Source of the DNA: Bigelowiella natans CCMP2755
Lineage: Eukaryota; Cercozoa; Chlorarachniophyceae
Direction of reading: 5' to 3'
Assembly: GCA_000320545.1 (NCBI GenBank)
Contig: ADNK01002060.1
Location: 1-31,461 of the forward strand
Length of the DNA stretch: 31,461 nucleotides
In this document: one piece after another, positions 10,191 to 21,126 of the stretch
Layout: the number at the start of each line of letters is the position of its first letter
Position numbering within the stretch: the first letter of the stretch is position 1
Notes under the pieces: generated by a model
The model's database searches: none
What the model was told of the DNA's origin: nothing
What the model saw: the letters and a program-made list of their open reading frames with translations, nothing else
Program-made: the position numbers and the translations under genes

Positions 10191-11674
10191 ATGGAAACAT
10201 CTGGCGACCCCAATAGAGCTGGGGGGTTATTAAATAATGTCAGTTCTGCGATCGTGACCACTTCTTCTCCTCCTCCTCCTCCTCCTCCTCCTCCTCCTGA
10301 AGTGAGTAAGGAAGGAGATACGCACGATGACGACTTGGCTCCTCGAAATCAGCAGCTTCCCGACGAGCTATTCGAACGCTCTGACCCATCAAGATACGAC
10401 ACGAATTCTACAGTCATGCCCAAGCGCAAGAAGACCGACGGCGGCGTAACCCACGAAAGCAGCTTCACGACGTTCTTCGATGAGGCCAATGAAGTGCGAC
10501 TGAGATACCGACTCAAACGTGTTGAGCAACAGATCTCCTGCCTCTATGGAACACTATACGGCTTATGCATGGAAAAAAAACGGGCCTGGGAAGGGTATGT
10601 TCGCATGTATACTGTTCCTGCACCCGTTTCCTTGTGGAATGCTCCTAACGAATTGTCATTTGTCCTCTAAATAAGATTTCGCAAGGTCCACCCACAAACT
10701 CCCCTGTTTCCTGTCGACGAAAATTTCCACGAAGATAACGCCGTAGAAAGGGGTCTTCAAAGCGATGTATCTGATAGCGAGGGATGTGGAGCGAGCTTGG
10801 CGTTCGTTCAAGAATGGCGAGTTTGGATGAAGGTTTTCCCAAACGATTGCTGCACGATAATGGTGGTAATTATGCATTGTATTTTACCATGTATGCATTT
10901 TCCAGGTGGTTATGCATCCAGCGAATATTCGTATTGTGGAGCTGCTTCGCACACGGTACCATAATAACTGCTGATGGAGTGTCCAGGCCTTGCAGTATTT
11001 CGTCATGTTTCAGGTCGCATCTAATAGATTATCAAGAGGAAGTTGAATCGACGCGCGTGGATGCATTAATATGTGCCGTCGTAGCACACATATCAAGGTG
11101 TACGTTCATCATATGTATCGATTCGAAGCTTTCTTTTTCCTGTTGAAGCCAACGAGCGAATTGGCAGCCGTCATGACGCTGTTGCTCTACCTGCTCTTAG
11201 TTGGAAAGTACGGATAGCTCTGTGGGACAAGTACGATGCGAAGTGCTATTGGAGGGATGCAAGGTATGTACTAACCCACCCAAGTGTTCCCTGCTTACTA
11301 AATCCATACACACAAATAAGTACATGCACGCACTCACGCGGACACTGAAGTACATGTTCTCCAGACGCAACACAGCTGCAATCACGTATCCAACGGGCTT
11401 TGACCACTACGTCATTCGAACATTTCACTCCCTCCAGCAGGAGCAGAGGCAGCTTCTGAACCATTTGCCAGAGGGCGGAGCTGTGAAAAGAACTCTGCCC
11501 TCGCAAACAGATCAGAAGGCAGCTGGTAGCATAGCAGCCGAGGCCATAAAAAGTAGCAGCAATACATCGCCTGAATTATTCGCTAAAACTAATGGTGTTC
11601 GGATTAGGGCAGTGTCATCACCTAGCTCTAGGGTCTATAAGAGTAGCATTGATGAGCTCGGGGAGAAAAATTGA
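10191..11674 (+). CDS. hypothetical 355-aa protein, six exons
   Basis: Exons 10191-10594, 10676-10832, 10906-10955, 11014-11097, 11201-11263 and 11365-11674 (TGA) join in one frame to 355 residues, with clean splice sites (for example GTATGT at 10595 and 11264). The ATG at 10191 is the first after an in-frame TAA at 10176-10178. The N-terminus is disordered with a run of ten prolines encoded by a CTC repeat, then a basic patch (PKRKKTDGG). Helical segments follow (VRLRYRLKRVEQQISCLYG; ANIRIVELLRTRSHLIDYQE). A conserved-looking core has VRIALWDKYDAKCYWRDARR and TAAITYPTGFDHYVIRTFHS. The tail (about 270-355) is Ser/Ala-rich. I cannot name the family. The basic N-terminus and lack of signal or membrane segments suggest a soluble, perhaps nuclear, protein; this is inference. 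It shares a divergent promoter with the TPR/oxygenase gene. Confidence 0.8.
10262..10300 (+). repeat. coding (TCC)n repeat, polyproline
   Basis: CTC/TCC run read as CCT codons, giving ten consecutive prolines in the 10191 gene product. Confidence 0.85.
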
Positions 11675-12769
11675 AGTCATTGCTTGTCGATCGTCATCAC
11701 TATGCATTCGTACCGAAATTGCAGCACGCACATGCATTATGCCAGCGCGTGCAGGCAGAAACCAGTCATGGAACGTCAGTCCATCGCAAGATGCTTGATG
11801 TCTTGCATTTGATTCACAGAGACCATCTCCTGATGCTCTCTCGTGGCCAATTGCCATTCCTGTGAACGTCTTGTTGCATTTTGGAAATGCAGTGCCATCA
11901 TCATTGTTCATTGTGAGTGAGCACGTGTCTTCTGCAATTGCACTCTGTGCCCTAGATGCATGCAGAGCATTGCAACAACTTCGTCTGCAATCTCGCACAG
12001 TTCATTTTGCTAATTTCACCAGCCAATGCGAGCTTGCACATCGACTCAGTGTCATCATCGCATTTGCACAAGCTTGCAGATTGAGAGCATCAACAGCTGC
12101 ATGCTGAGGCTGTGAACTTTGGTTGGCTTGTGCGTGTGCACATTGCAGTCAGCATGAGTCAGCCTAGCATCACAGACGACATGCAATGTCATGTGCACAA
12201 CATGCATGCTCTGCACTGCACGCGATGCATTGTCGATGTGGCCCGGAGGTGGTTTGTGATTCAACTCAGCTAGTCAGGATGAGGCTGCGCTGCATGCAAG
12301 CAGATTGCACCCTTGTGCAATCTGGCAATCTGGCCTCGCGTTTTAGACTCAGCGGCGCATCATATTTGAGGAACTACGTTTACAAGGTTTGCTCAAAATC
12401 CTTGCTAGCTCTCGCGCGTTAATGCAATGCAATGCAATGCTCTTGACAATTCGAACGAATCTTCTGTCTAATTTTGGCGACAATCAGAACAAATTTTAGT
12501 GACACTTCGCCCTACATTTTGTTGAAATGAGAAACCTCCTTGCATCATCTGCTTGTGCTGTCTGGGCCTTCAGACTCATCTTCACGAGAAAGCATCTGTT
12601 GTCACACGAACAGAGGATGCTTAGTGCGTTATCATCAATAGGATTATGATCGGAAACTATCGACTATCATTCGACTACGTGGTTATGTATAAATATGCAA
12701 TATTCATAGACAATATTCATATGTCGAATGTATATTACATACATCTTTTCTTCGATATTCTTCTTATTT
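11675..12769. other. tail-to-tail spacer rich in TGCA words
   Basis: Between the stops of the 10191 gene and the SDHAF3 gene. The stretch 11690-12330 is strikingly rich in TGCA, GCATGC and TTGCAA words and carries several overlapping open frames of 60-130 codons on both strands, none gene-like. A short pentanucleotide repeat (AATGC, four copies) lies at 12420-12440. 12440-12769 is AT-rich without structure that I can name. Confidence 0.5.
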
Positions 12770-12891
12770 TTATACTCTTACAAAATCTTCCATGACTGCT
12801 TCTCGGAGATTCTCCAGTTGTTCCTCTTGCTCAGGTGATAGGTTCTATATCATGCACATGCACACACACTCACACTCACAATCACATATGT

Positions 12892-12967
<76 letters not shown>

Positions 12968-14024
12968 ATGGCCGCGTCGTAAACAATCATTTACCTCTAG
13001 CGTTGTCGTATTTGCAGGCTTCTCTTTATTCGCGTGGTGGCCTTTCCCGTCATTAGATTCTGTTGGGAAAAACGAAGCAATGAGATGAAAAAGGAATCAG
13101 AAGGAAAGCAATCATCCTTTTTCTGCTTCAAAGTTTCCTCTGCATCGGAGGGGTGTCGTGATAATAGCTACCACTACTAAATAATAGCTACTACTACTAC
13201 TACTACTACAACTACTACCACTACTTTTTCCGTTGAAAGTCTTCCTAACGGCTAACACATTCATTGACTACTGGCTATAGCAACCATCCATACCGGGAGA
13301 GTTGATGCTACTGCTGCCTTTAATAAGCTCTTGCAAATCTAGAAATGAAAGAAAACATTCATGGTCTATGAGGAGGCGAAGTCTCTTCCTTTTTATTTAT
13401 TTTTTTCAAATGGAAAATGGTTAGCGAAGGAAGCTGCTCTCAAGAATCGGCAATGGAGGCCATGCAAGGTTGGTGCTGTTTGTGTTGTTCGTCGTTATTA
13501 TTAAGCTACAATTCATCCATTGCTCAAAGAATCCTTTCAGATGAACGGGCTCAGCGTCCTGAACATGCAAGGGAACGGTGAACGGGAATCACGTTAGATT
13601 GATAGAAATCAAGCACGATCGTGCCATAATAGATGCGCTATCGATTGATTTGACAACTGATATTTTCAATGCATCGCAAGGCTGTAACATTTACTTTGTG
13701 GCGCTTCCATTCTTCTCGGACATATTCATTCCCAAACCTTGGCAAAGGCACAGTAATAAGCGATAACATGGATGGGGAGAGAAAAGGTCGCACAATAAAA
13801 ACAATAAAAAACAATCAAGCAGATGTGGGCTTCGCTAGCATGACGCTTCACGCAGCGTCCATTTCCTCCCAGTATCTGACACTTTTGCTTTATTATTCAA
13901 TCTTCTTTTTTGGCTCCTACTCTCTTCTGATTTTATGTTACGTTGCCATCATTGGTGGGAGGACTCTTTTGTGCGTGATCAATATTGCTCTGTAAAGCTT
14001 CAATGCGAAAGCTCTCTTCGAAAC
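12770..14024 (-). CDS. SDHAF3: SDHAF3/ACN9-type LYR-motif assembly factor, 5' end unresolved
   Basis: Six minus-strand exons: up to 14024-13942, 13737-13695, 13558-13510, 13338-13294, 13059-12995 and 12829-12770 (TAA). They join in one frame to 114 residues, close to the family's usual length of about 125. The LYR tripeptide is present (ALKLYRAILITHKRVLPP). It is followed by the family pattern PPMMATFGNEYVREEWKRHK, then GFFEQWMNYLQELIKG, and a C-terminal helix (EQEEQLENLREAVMEDF) like the DEQ-rich end of ACN9 proteins. The family acts in the mitochondrial matrix, helping to insert iron-sulfur clusters into succinate dehydrogenase subunit B. No in-frame ATG precedes the LYR exon before the (GT)n/(CT)n tract at 14044-14112, so the first codon probably lies in an upstream exon. 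The last intron carries a palindromic CA-TA-TG microsatellite. Confidence 0.8.
12892..12967. repeat. palindromic (CA)n(TA)n(TG)n in SDHAF3 intron
   Basis: CA run, then TA run, then TG run with little interruption. The block is its own reverse complement, so it could fold as one long hairpin. It lies wholly inside the 165-nt last intron (12830-12994). Confidence 0.9.
13184..13227 (+). repeat. (CTA)n microsatellite
   Basis: CTA/ACT repeats inside the 234-nt intron between SDHAF3 exons 4 and 5. Confidence 0.8.
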
Positions 14025-14043
14025 CACCGGTGACCCATATACG

Positions 14044-14112
<69 letters not shown>
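14044..14112 (+). repeat. (CA)n then (GA)n compound microsatellite
   Basis: CA run at 14044-14076 directly followed by a GA run at 14079-14112. It lies immediately upstream (in transcript sense) of the LYR exon of SDHAF3 and blurs the 5' end of that gene. 14113-14480 holds no gene that I can support. Confidence 0.85.
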
Positions 14113-14115
<3 letters not shown>

Positions 14116-14499
14116 TTATGTAAAATTTCGAGATTATTGCATGCATCCTATCATAATATCTGCTTTCTTCGACGGCCATAGCAGTGGGTAACCGAACAGT
14201 GGCGGAGTGAAAGATACCAGTGCTAATTTATACTAGTGAATGTAAGAGACCGTGTGTACTCTCTCCTTTGCTTAAATCCTTATTCATTACGCAATGTGTA
14301 TATATTTGCTCGTTCTATTTTAAAATCAGCTGAGGCAAAAAAGGACCTGATCCAACTTCATCTCCTTCGCTTCTTTGCGTGTGGACTGAGCGAATTATGG
14401 TGCGAGATGTTATTGATTCCAACCGGGCGTGCTAGCAATGTCAACCCAACCTTGTTGTCTGTGGAATAGAAGACGCTTAGGTCACTTGTCCTATTCCCC

Positions 14500-16340
14500 A
14501 CAACCAGAGCTATTGAAGACGTCGGGGCACTGCCCATCCCTTTGCATTTGTGCACATTGACGACCCGAGCAGCAGCCATGAGCCTCCTGAACCCCAGCGT
14601 CGAAAACGGCATGACGAGTGCGAGCAGTCAGCGCTGTTTTTCTGGCTATTTCTGTCTCCTCCTTCTCCTTCTGTTTCTTCCCCTCTGCTGCTCCAGGAAG
14701 TTGACACGGAAGATCTCTTTGGTTGTGTGGCGGAGAGCGCTTGCCGTTTGCCCCTCCTCCCTTTTGAATTCCGGTCTTTCTAGGCCAGGAGAAGTCGTCG
14801 CAGAGCAGTGCGTTGCGACCTTTTCTCGCAGTCGATTGCACGCCATTCAAGGGAAAATTCCTGTTTTCTTGGTTGTCGTCCTGCAACAACGGCATGGAAT
14901 GCGATGTGTGTTCAGGAAAAATCATCTGAGTTTTTGACCTGTCGTTGGACCAAAATGGCACTGGTTTTTGCGTTCGTCCCAAAATGCATCTGTGTGGGAA
15001 GGGATGCAAAGCCTGGCTGAAGGTTTCTCAAAGCACGCCATGCAAACCGAGAAAACCCAAAAGCTTCCCAGACAACAGGTTCGGACATGCGCATTTGATG
15101 TTGGACGTTGTTGTGATGATCCAGAACCAACCTGTGGTGACGAAGATGGTTGACTCTCCATAACTCACTGGGTGGAAGGCGGCCCTGAAAAGATCAAGGA
15201 AACCAAGAGCTAGCTGAAGGTTTCAAACACTGGGCGGAGGCCAGCTCTCTGCACGCGTTGTTGAAGCCTGTGTCGAAATTGGTGGCACACCTCGGCAGCG
15301 ACGAGGTTCGCACACCTTGGACAAGTCCCGTGCATCGTGCTCTCATCGACTCCGTCCTTGAAACGGAAAAAAACAAAGTCCAATGACCCTTTCGACGCTG
15401 GAACAAAAACTCACGTTCACGAAATTGCTGTGGACAGGTGGATGGGGCGAGGACGGAGGGTTGGACTCTGCCGATTTGCACACACAGTGTCCTTCGCTTT
15501 GAACTTTTTGACGTTGCCAATTGTGAGTGACCCAACACCCGGTCGCCTTCGCCTGCAGCACGCCAGGCACGAGAAACTCAGTGCGTGAACACGGCAAGCT
15601 GGCAAGCAATTGGGACCAAGCTAGCAAGCCAGCAAGAGAACTTCAAACCAAAGGTGATCGTGGTGCTCCAGTTGCAATGGACGGCGTTCTGTGCGAACTC
15701 ACACCCACTCTGCGCAAACAGTGCGGAAGTGACGTGACGTGCTGGCGTGGTGCAGGTTGCCGATGTCAGTCAAGTCCAACCCAAAGTGGATTCCTCGTTG
15801 AGGCGACTGCGGATGACAAGTTTTTGCAAAGCATGGGTGTCATTGGCTTCCACGGGGCAACTGCTGGAATTGGCCAAAGTGACAAAACGAACAGGTGCCA
15901 TTGAGCCAACGTCGTCACAGGGTTTGACGGAGTTGTGGCCCTGCATTGAACAATTTGCACACAAGAACAATTGAAAAGTTGTTTTTTCTGGACTTTTTCG
16001 CTTTTCTGCGAGTGTCAGACACAGTTGACTTGTCCTCGTGCTCAGCACACTTGGCTCTGACCTTCTCTGGTTCTTCTGAACGTTGGAACTTGGCGCCACA
16101 TGCAAGCAGCTGCACGTGTGCACTTTGTTCACACGTTGCAAACCACGACAAGAGAGCACGTTTGCATCATTGATCTGGACTCCTCGCCCACAAAGGGCAC
16201 GTCCTGGTGCGCAAACGCAAACACATGACATTGCAAAGTTGCGACGCACATTGGTTTCCTTGCTGTGCAGTCGTTCTAGTTCCACGGTGATGCATGAGCT
16301 TTTGTTTCAATGAGCATGGGGGCCATGCATGAGCAAGTGA
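14500..16340 (+). mobile_element. decayed element-like region, low stop density
   Basis: About 1.8 kb with overlapping open frames of 60-170 codons on both strands and a composition unlike its neighbours (GC-richer, many TTGCA and GTGCA words). Plus-strand fragments look like eroded protein: FGHAHLMLDVVVMIQNQPVV near 15080-15140, and an open stretch at 15216-15383 beginning EGFKHWAEASSLHALLKPVS. The pattern of a helical FxxWxxAxxLHxLLxPVSK segment recalls hAT/DUF659-type transposase cores, but that is a weak resemblance by eye. The frames are broken by stops and shifts, and I found no terminal inverted repeats or target duplication. It could instead be a degraded host gene. By the alternating layout of the window, a plus-strand gene would be expected here. 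Confidence 0.3.
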
Positions 16341-16417
16341 TGAATCCCTCGCAAATTCGGGAAAATCGTTGAGTTTCAGCTGTCACCCAAAAACTTTGAT
16401 TTGAAAATTTTGACAGC

Positions 16418-17561
16418 TCACGCTATTGCACCCCTAGATTTGTGCTTGTTGTCGACCATGTTGTGATAGTCAGTTAGGTCTACATCATCAGAGCTCTCAC
16501 AAATGTTTTTCGTGTACCCATCCATGGATTTGTCTGTCGATGACGTCGGAGAGGATTCCGATCTGAGCGATGTACACACGTATTCTAATGATCTCAGCAC
16601 TTCACGAGTGACTTTGGGAGTGAAGAAGAATATGGCAGAATCTAGAATTCCCATTGATGTTCTTGCAAGAGCATGCGCCACTTTCAGCCAGTAGTACGAA
16701 TGATGGAAAAGCCCAATAAATCGGTCAGCTGTTGGAAACATGGAGGATACTAAGAGCACAAGGGGATAATACTTCAACGTCTTCCAACCAGAGGAACGGG
16801 TCCAGTGATTTTCATCCTGACTCTGCAGGGCGGGGAGGGGGGAATAAGAGTATTATAACATAACAGAAACAAGGAAGGGCTACTTATCAATTCACTGACC
16901 TCGCTTATTTCTGCTAGACTTTTGGTGACAACAATGTACACGTAAACGCAGTAGAATATTGCCATCCAGTTCCAAAGATATATCGTAAATAATCGATATA
17001 TGTAATATTTACCAGACCCCTTCTGTGTAGAGCACCAATAAGAAAACGTCACATTTGGTCAGAAAGAACCTTTGATATCTCAAACTAGGCAATGCATCAT
17101 GTGGAAAGTACCTTTACCCAACACCAACCATTCCCGCTATCACCGTATCCGTCAAGCAAAACTGGCAACATAGATGGTATGCAAGGAAGTATTTGGCAGA
17201 AGAAGATCAGGTATCTCCTCACGAGGACTGTGTTGAAGCCCTTTTTCCTTGACAGCGACTTACTCGCTACGATTACATCTGAGATGAGATAGCCAGTTGC
17301 GCAAGACCACATAATCGATGAAAGGAGAAAGTAGTTCGTTGAAAACGCTTGTAAGCTGCACTGCCAGCTATCTGCGCCAAATGTCTCTATTGCACTAGGG
17401 CACGCAAATGCCAAAGCAAAGAAGAAATCGTTCGTCACAACGAAGAGAACCAGCTGGAAGGCGAACGATTGGAGATTTTTGTTCAAGAATATCGTTAACA
17501 TGGTCATCGAACAGCAAACCATGCTGATTATGCTTAGCACTCGGACCAGCATGACCTGCAT
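16418..17561 (-). CDS. seven-transmembrane receptor, cAMP-receptor-like (class E)
   Basis: Three minus-strand exons: 17561-17112, 17022-16900 and 16822-16418 (TGA), all phase 0, 325 residues. Seven hydrophobic segments are visible. TM1 starts almost at once (MLVRVLSIISMVCCSMTMLT). TM2 is AFQLVLFVVTNDFFFALAF. A conserved Cys (DSWQC) precedes TM3 (FLLSSIMWSCATGYLISDV). TM4 is YLIFFCQILPCIPSMLPVLL. The extracellular loop has the hallmark GNGWCWVK. TM5, TM6 (YYPLVLLVSSMFPTADRFIG) and TM7 (VAHALARTSMGILDSAIFFF) follow. The order and the WCW loop match the slime-mould cAMP receptor/CRL family. The tail (about 60 residues) is rich in Ser, Thr and Asp, suitable for phosphorylation. The ligand is unknown. 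The donor of exon 1 could be three codon positions earlier or later. The gene is head to head with SFT2. Confidence 0.8.
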
Positions 17562-18068
17562 AACCTTTATTAATAGATAGACGGTTACTTCGTTTTGGAA
17601 TTTCAGTGTTGGCGTTAGGTACTGACTAGTGTCGCCTCTTCGTGCTTTGTGTGACTACCGACCACGGGATTCGGATTTTCTCCACGCTTCTATTTCGAGA
17701 TGAAAGCGCCAGAAATCAACGAAGAGAGAGAGGCTATCTGTTGAACGTCGTGCTGCGCACCATCGTTTGAAGGAATGAGAGATTTGCTTGTCTTTGTTGT
17801 ACGGTACCCCTCTGGTACGAGCCCCTTTCGGTTCCGAAACCGAACCGCGGCGGAAGACAACGGTGTTCTTTTAAGTAAAAACGACCTACAATTTAAATCT
17901 GAGACTATTCCAATAGATCGAATTTAAGAATTTATTGCAAAAACCCCTTTCGATTGAAATCTCCATGCGATTTTATTAATACGACATGAAATTATATCAG
18001 ACGTACGCTGGAAATGGATCAGTGGAACGCATCGCGAATACTAGGGACACCATTCTCCAAACTCGAGC
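17562..18068. promoter_or_regulatory. head-to-head spacer
   Basis: 507 bp between the divergent starts of the 7TM receptor and SFT2 genes. No element that I can name; AT-rich around 17870-17990. Confidence 0.4.
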
Positions 18069-18951
18069 ATGGGCTCATCGCAAAGCAGCCAGGAGGAGGG
18101 CTCTGTGGGGCCAGACTACCTTGCGGATGATGACCTTCTCAATGATTATGAAGATCACGAACAGCCTCAGGAGGACCAGCCCTTCGTCGCCTCTATTATT
18201 GGGAAAACGTATTGTGCTACATAATTGCGGCTAGATCTCTCGTAAGTCATCCTTTTTTACAGGTTGGCTGGAAAAATAGGATATGGGGATAAGAAGGCGG
18301 AATATGATGAAGGCCTTGAGGAATGCTGCCCAAGCCTGACGTTGCAGCAACGATTATGGGGGTTTGGTATCTGCCTTGCCGTAGGAATGATGATGAGCTA
18401 CATGAGCGGGTAAGCACAATATTCTTATGGCGAGAAAGGAAGTTCCATGATTGTTGTCTTGTGCCTCCTCCTTCCCAGTTTCTACCTTGTCCGTCCATCA
18501 AAGTTCGCAGTGATCTACACCATGGGGAATTTGTTTTCGCTGGGATCCACGATGTTCCTGATGGGGCCTCTTGCACAGATCAAACGGTGCGACAAATGTT
18601 ATGTTATAGTGCTTTGAAATAATTGTGATTTAGAAAATTCTATAGATTTGGATCACCGTGATTAAAAATGTGTTTGCTATGAGTATGAAATGAGCGATCG
18701 ATTTGTTCTCCTATGTTCGAGTAGCATGCTCCATCCGGACAGGGCGACGGCTACTTGTATCTACATCGGGACGATGTTTTTAACGGTTATTGTTGCAAAA
18801 AAGACAGGTACTTGCACTCACACATACAAGGAAATTTTCTGAAAAACTGTCTTTACTCATACTCAAAACATATATCAAATATTAATAGTTTTCTAATATA
18901 CCTATATTTATAAATTGTTACTCAAACGTACACATACACACACACACACAC

Positions 18952-18984
<33 letters not shown>

Positions 18985-19009
18985 TAAGTAATGTTGGAGA
19001 AATATATAT

Positions 19010-19056
<47 letters not shown>

Positions 19057-19336
19057 GCACGTTGATCCTATCATTAATCGTGTCAACTGACTTTAAAATG
19101 AAGGCCGTATCGCTCTCGTAATGCCGTTGATATTTCTTCAATGGATTGCGCTAATCTGGTACTCCTTAAGGTCAGTTACTACCTTCAAAATCTTAAGCTA
19201 ATCACGTTTTGTTCTTTGAAAGATGGAAAAGTGAAAAATTCCACTCTGCTTTGTGATTAGTTACATCCCGTTTGGCCAAAGAATGCTAAAGTCGTGCGTG
19301 TCGTTTTGCTGCAACGGAATGTGGGACTGCTGGTGA
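18069..19336 (+). CDS. SFT2: SFT2 family Golgi vesicle transport protein
   Basis: Six exons: 18069-18208, 18263-18409, 18479-18586, 18725-18807, 19104-19170 and 19261-19336 (TGA), 206 residues in one frame. The N-terminal 60 residues are acidic and soluble (DYLADDDLLNDYEDHEQPQE). The SFT2 core follows: LTLQQRLWGFGICLAVGMMM (TM1), FAVIYTMGNLFSLGSTMFLM (TM2, the most conserved family block), GPLAQIKRM, TM3 (CIYIGTMFLTVIVAKKTG) and TM4 (IFLQWIALIWYSL) ending in the typical SYIPFGQRM. A Cys-rich tail (CVSFCCNGMWDCW) closes the protein. The family sits in the Golgi membrane and helps endosome-to-Golgi transport and SNARE-dependent fusion. Intron 4 (296 nt) is swollen by CA and TA repeats at 18935-19052. 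The call is firm. Confidence 0.92.
18935..19052. repeat. (CA)n(TA)n and (TA)n in SFT2 intron 4
   Basis: CA run passing into a TA run (18935-18982), then a second TA run (about 19010-19052), all inside intron 4 of SFT2. Confidence 0.9.
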
Positions 19337-19495
19337 AGCGATCGATCGATTATTTTTGAGGCATGTATGTCTTGATAACTCAATATATAATATAAATAAA
19401 CTCAAATCTAGACGTCAAAATGATAATATTGTGTGTATTAATATATACACATACACACATACAAACACACACACACGCACATAGATATTTATATA

Positions 19496-19537
<42 letters not shown>

Positions 19538-20502
19538 TTATAACGTATAGTTATATATAGTTGTGCAAAACGCAAACTGCGGCTGCCAGAGCTTTTGTTG
19601 TAAGACGGATGGCAATCAATATCAATTAAATTTGTTCATTAGTCATCCTTGCTGTAGCGTGCTTTATTAGTTGTCTAGTTGTGTTTGTTATATTTTGCTG
19701 CGATATATGCATGGCCGGATATGAATGCTTTATCCGCTATGTCTAGATGTGCTATATAGTGTAATAGCTACACTGTCACTTTGCATGCTGTTGCGTAGCT
19801 ATATAGCTGCCTAGCTGCGGCTGCTAGGCTGGCTGATTGTAGAATTAGGCCTCGCATCTCACACAATCAAATGAGTGGCTTCAAGTCGCCGTGCATGTGT
19901 CCCCCATTATCCCCAGCGAGCACAATAGTGAGCAAATACGCAAGCGTAATAGAGCCACACTAGAGCAAGATCGACTACCAAGCTAGCCAGCATGCACTAG
20001 CTAGCTAGTGCAATTAGTGCATCCAAAACACTCTAGCACTAATCTAGTAATGTGTAACCTTTTAGTGGCATGCACGTACATGCGCGGTATGGCGCTGAAC
20101 GAACTCGACAAAACAAGTATTTTGCTACGATCTATGCTTCCATGGAAATAAACATTGCATAGTGATCATCATGGTGTTAACTCTCTATTTTTCCACGATA
20201 AATTAACGCTGTTATTTACACACTGTACATCATCTCTACTTTGGAGGATCAGAAATTTCACATGCGAACGTCACACGCGACGTCGGACGCGACCCTGTCT
20301 TTTGCGTACATCTAGTTCTAAATCCAATCATTCTTTCTATGCTACAACAAATAAGTGAGAAAATGGGGCTCATCGCGTAGATGCGGACTCTGTAACGGCC
20401 TTAGAAATACTCGTTATGATTCATCATCGCTCTTCCAAGCACCCCTCCCCCGTCGATCTTACTGTTTCAATCCCTCTTTCTATCTATACTATACATTTCC
20501 GA
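19337..20502. other. tail-to-tail spacer with microsatellite and dispersed repeat
   Basis: Between the stops of SFT2 and the urea transporter. (CA)-rich and (TA)n tracts at 19445-19531, then a copy of a dispersed repeat starting near 19600, then GCTAG/CTAGC-rich DNA to about 20040. No gene seen. The last 150 bases before 20503 are probably the urea transporter 3' UTR. Confidence 0.5.
19600..19780. repeat. dispersed repeat, copy 1
   Basis: The block GTAAGACGGAT, ATTAAATTTGTTCA, TCATCCTT, TGTAGC, then CCGCTATG is shared in order with copies near 23578 and, more diverged, 24226. The spacing of the shared blocks is kept. Confidence 0.65.
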
Positions 20503-21048
20503 CTACTTAAGCTTCCACATCGGTACAAAGGGGGAAGCGCGCATACAAATCGAAGCCACTATACAGAACGGCAGCGAGCACGCTGGGATCCCTAGACTAG
20601 ACGCCAAAGCCGACGAAATCCCAACGGACGCAACTGCAGTCGCAGCTGCACTACCAACGGCCAGCCCTGCGACCGCCCAATTGTGCTTGTAGAAGGTTGC
20701 AACGGCGAGTGCTGCTAAAGCGGGGTTGTAACCATGGAGCCCTGAAACAATCGTATCTGGGCTTTGCCCTAGAAGACAAGCAACACAAGCGCCAATAGCT
20801 GACCCGACCAGAGCCGATCCTGCTGCAATTCCTCCTGTCTTAAGAGCTTTCAGAGAGAATCCTCCATGGCCAGCAGCAATGGCACCTAGAACAGCTACAC
20901 CGCACAGAGGGCTGTCGACGATCTGACACACATATATCAACGACGATGAGTGAGCCACAGTGAATGATTAAACAATACGGTGGTGATATTCACTACATCT
21001 CCTATCACGGGATAAATGGTAAGGTCGGACTCTATTTCTCTCATTTAT

Positions 21049-21126
<78 letters not shown>

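Noticed and set aside
14491..15009. 172-codon minus-strand frame, and another at 15770-16285
   Set aside because: They overlap open frames on the other strand, have no recognisable domain and owe their length to the low stop density of the decayed stretch.
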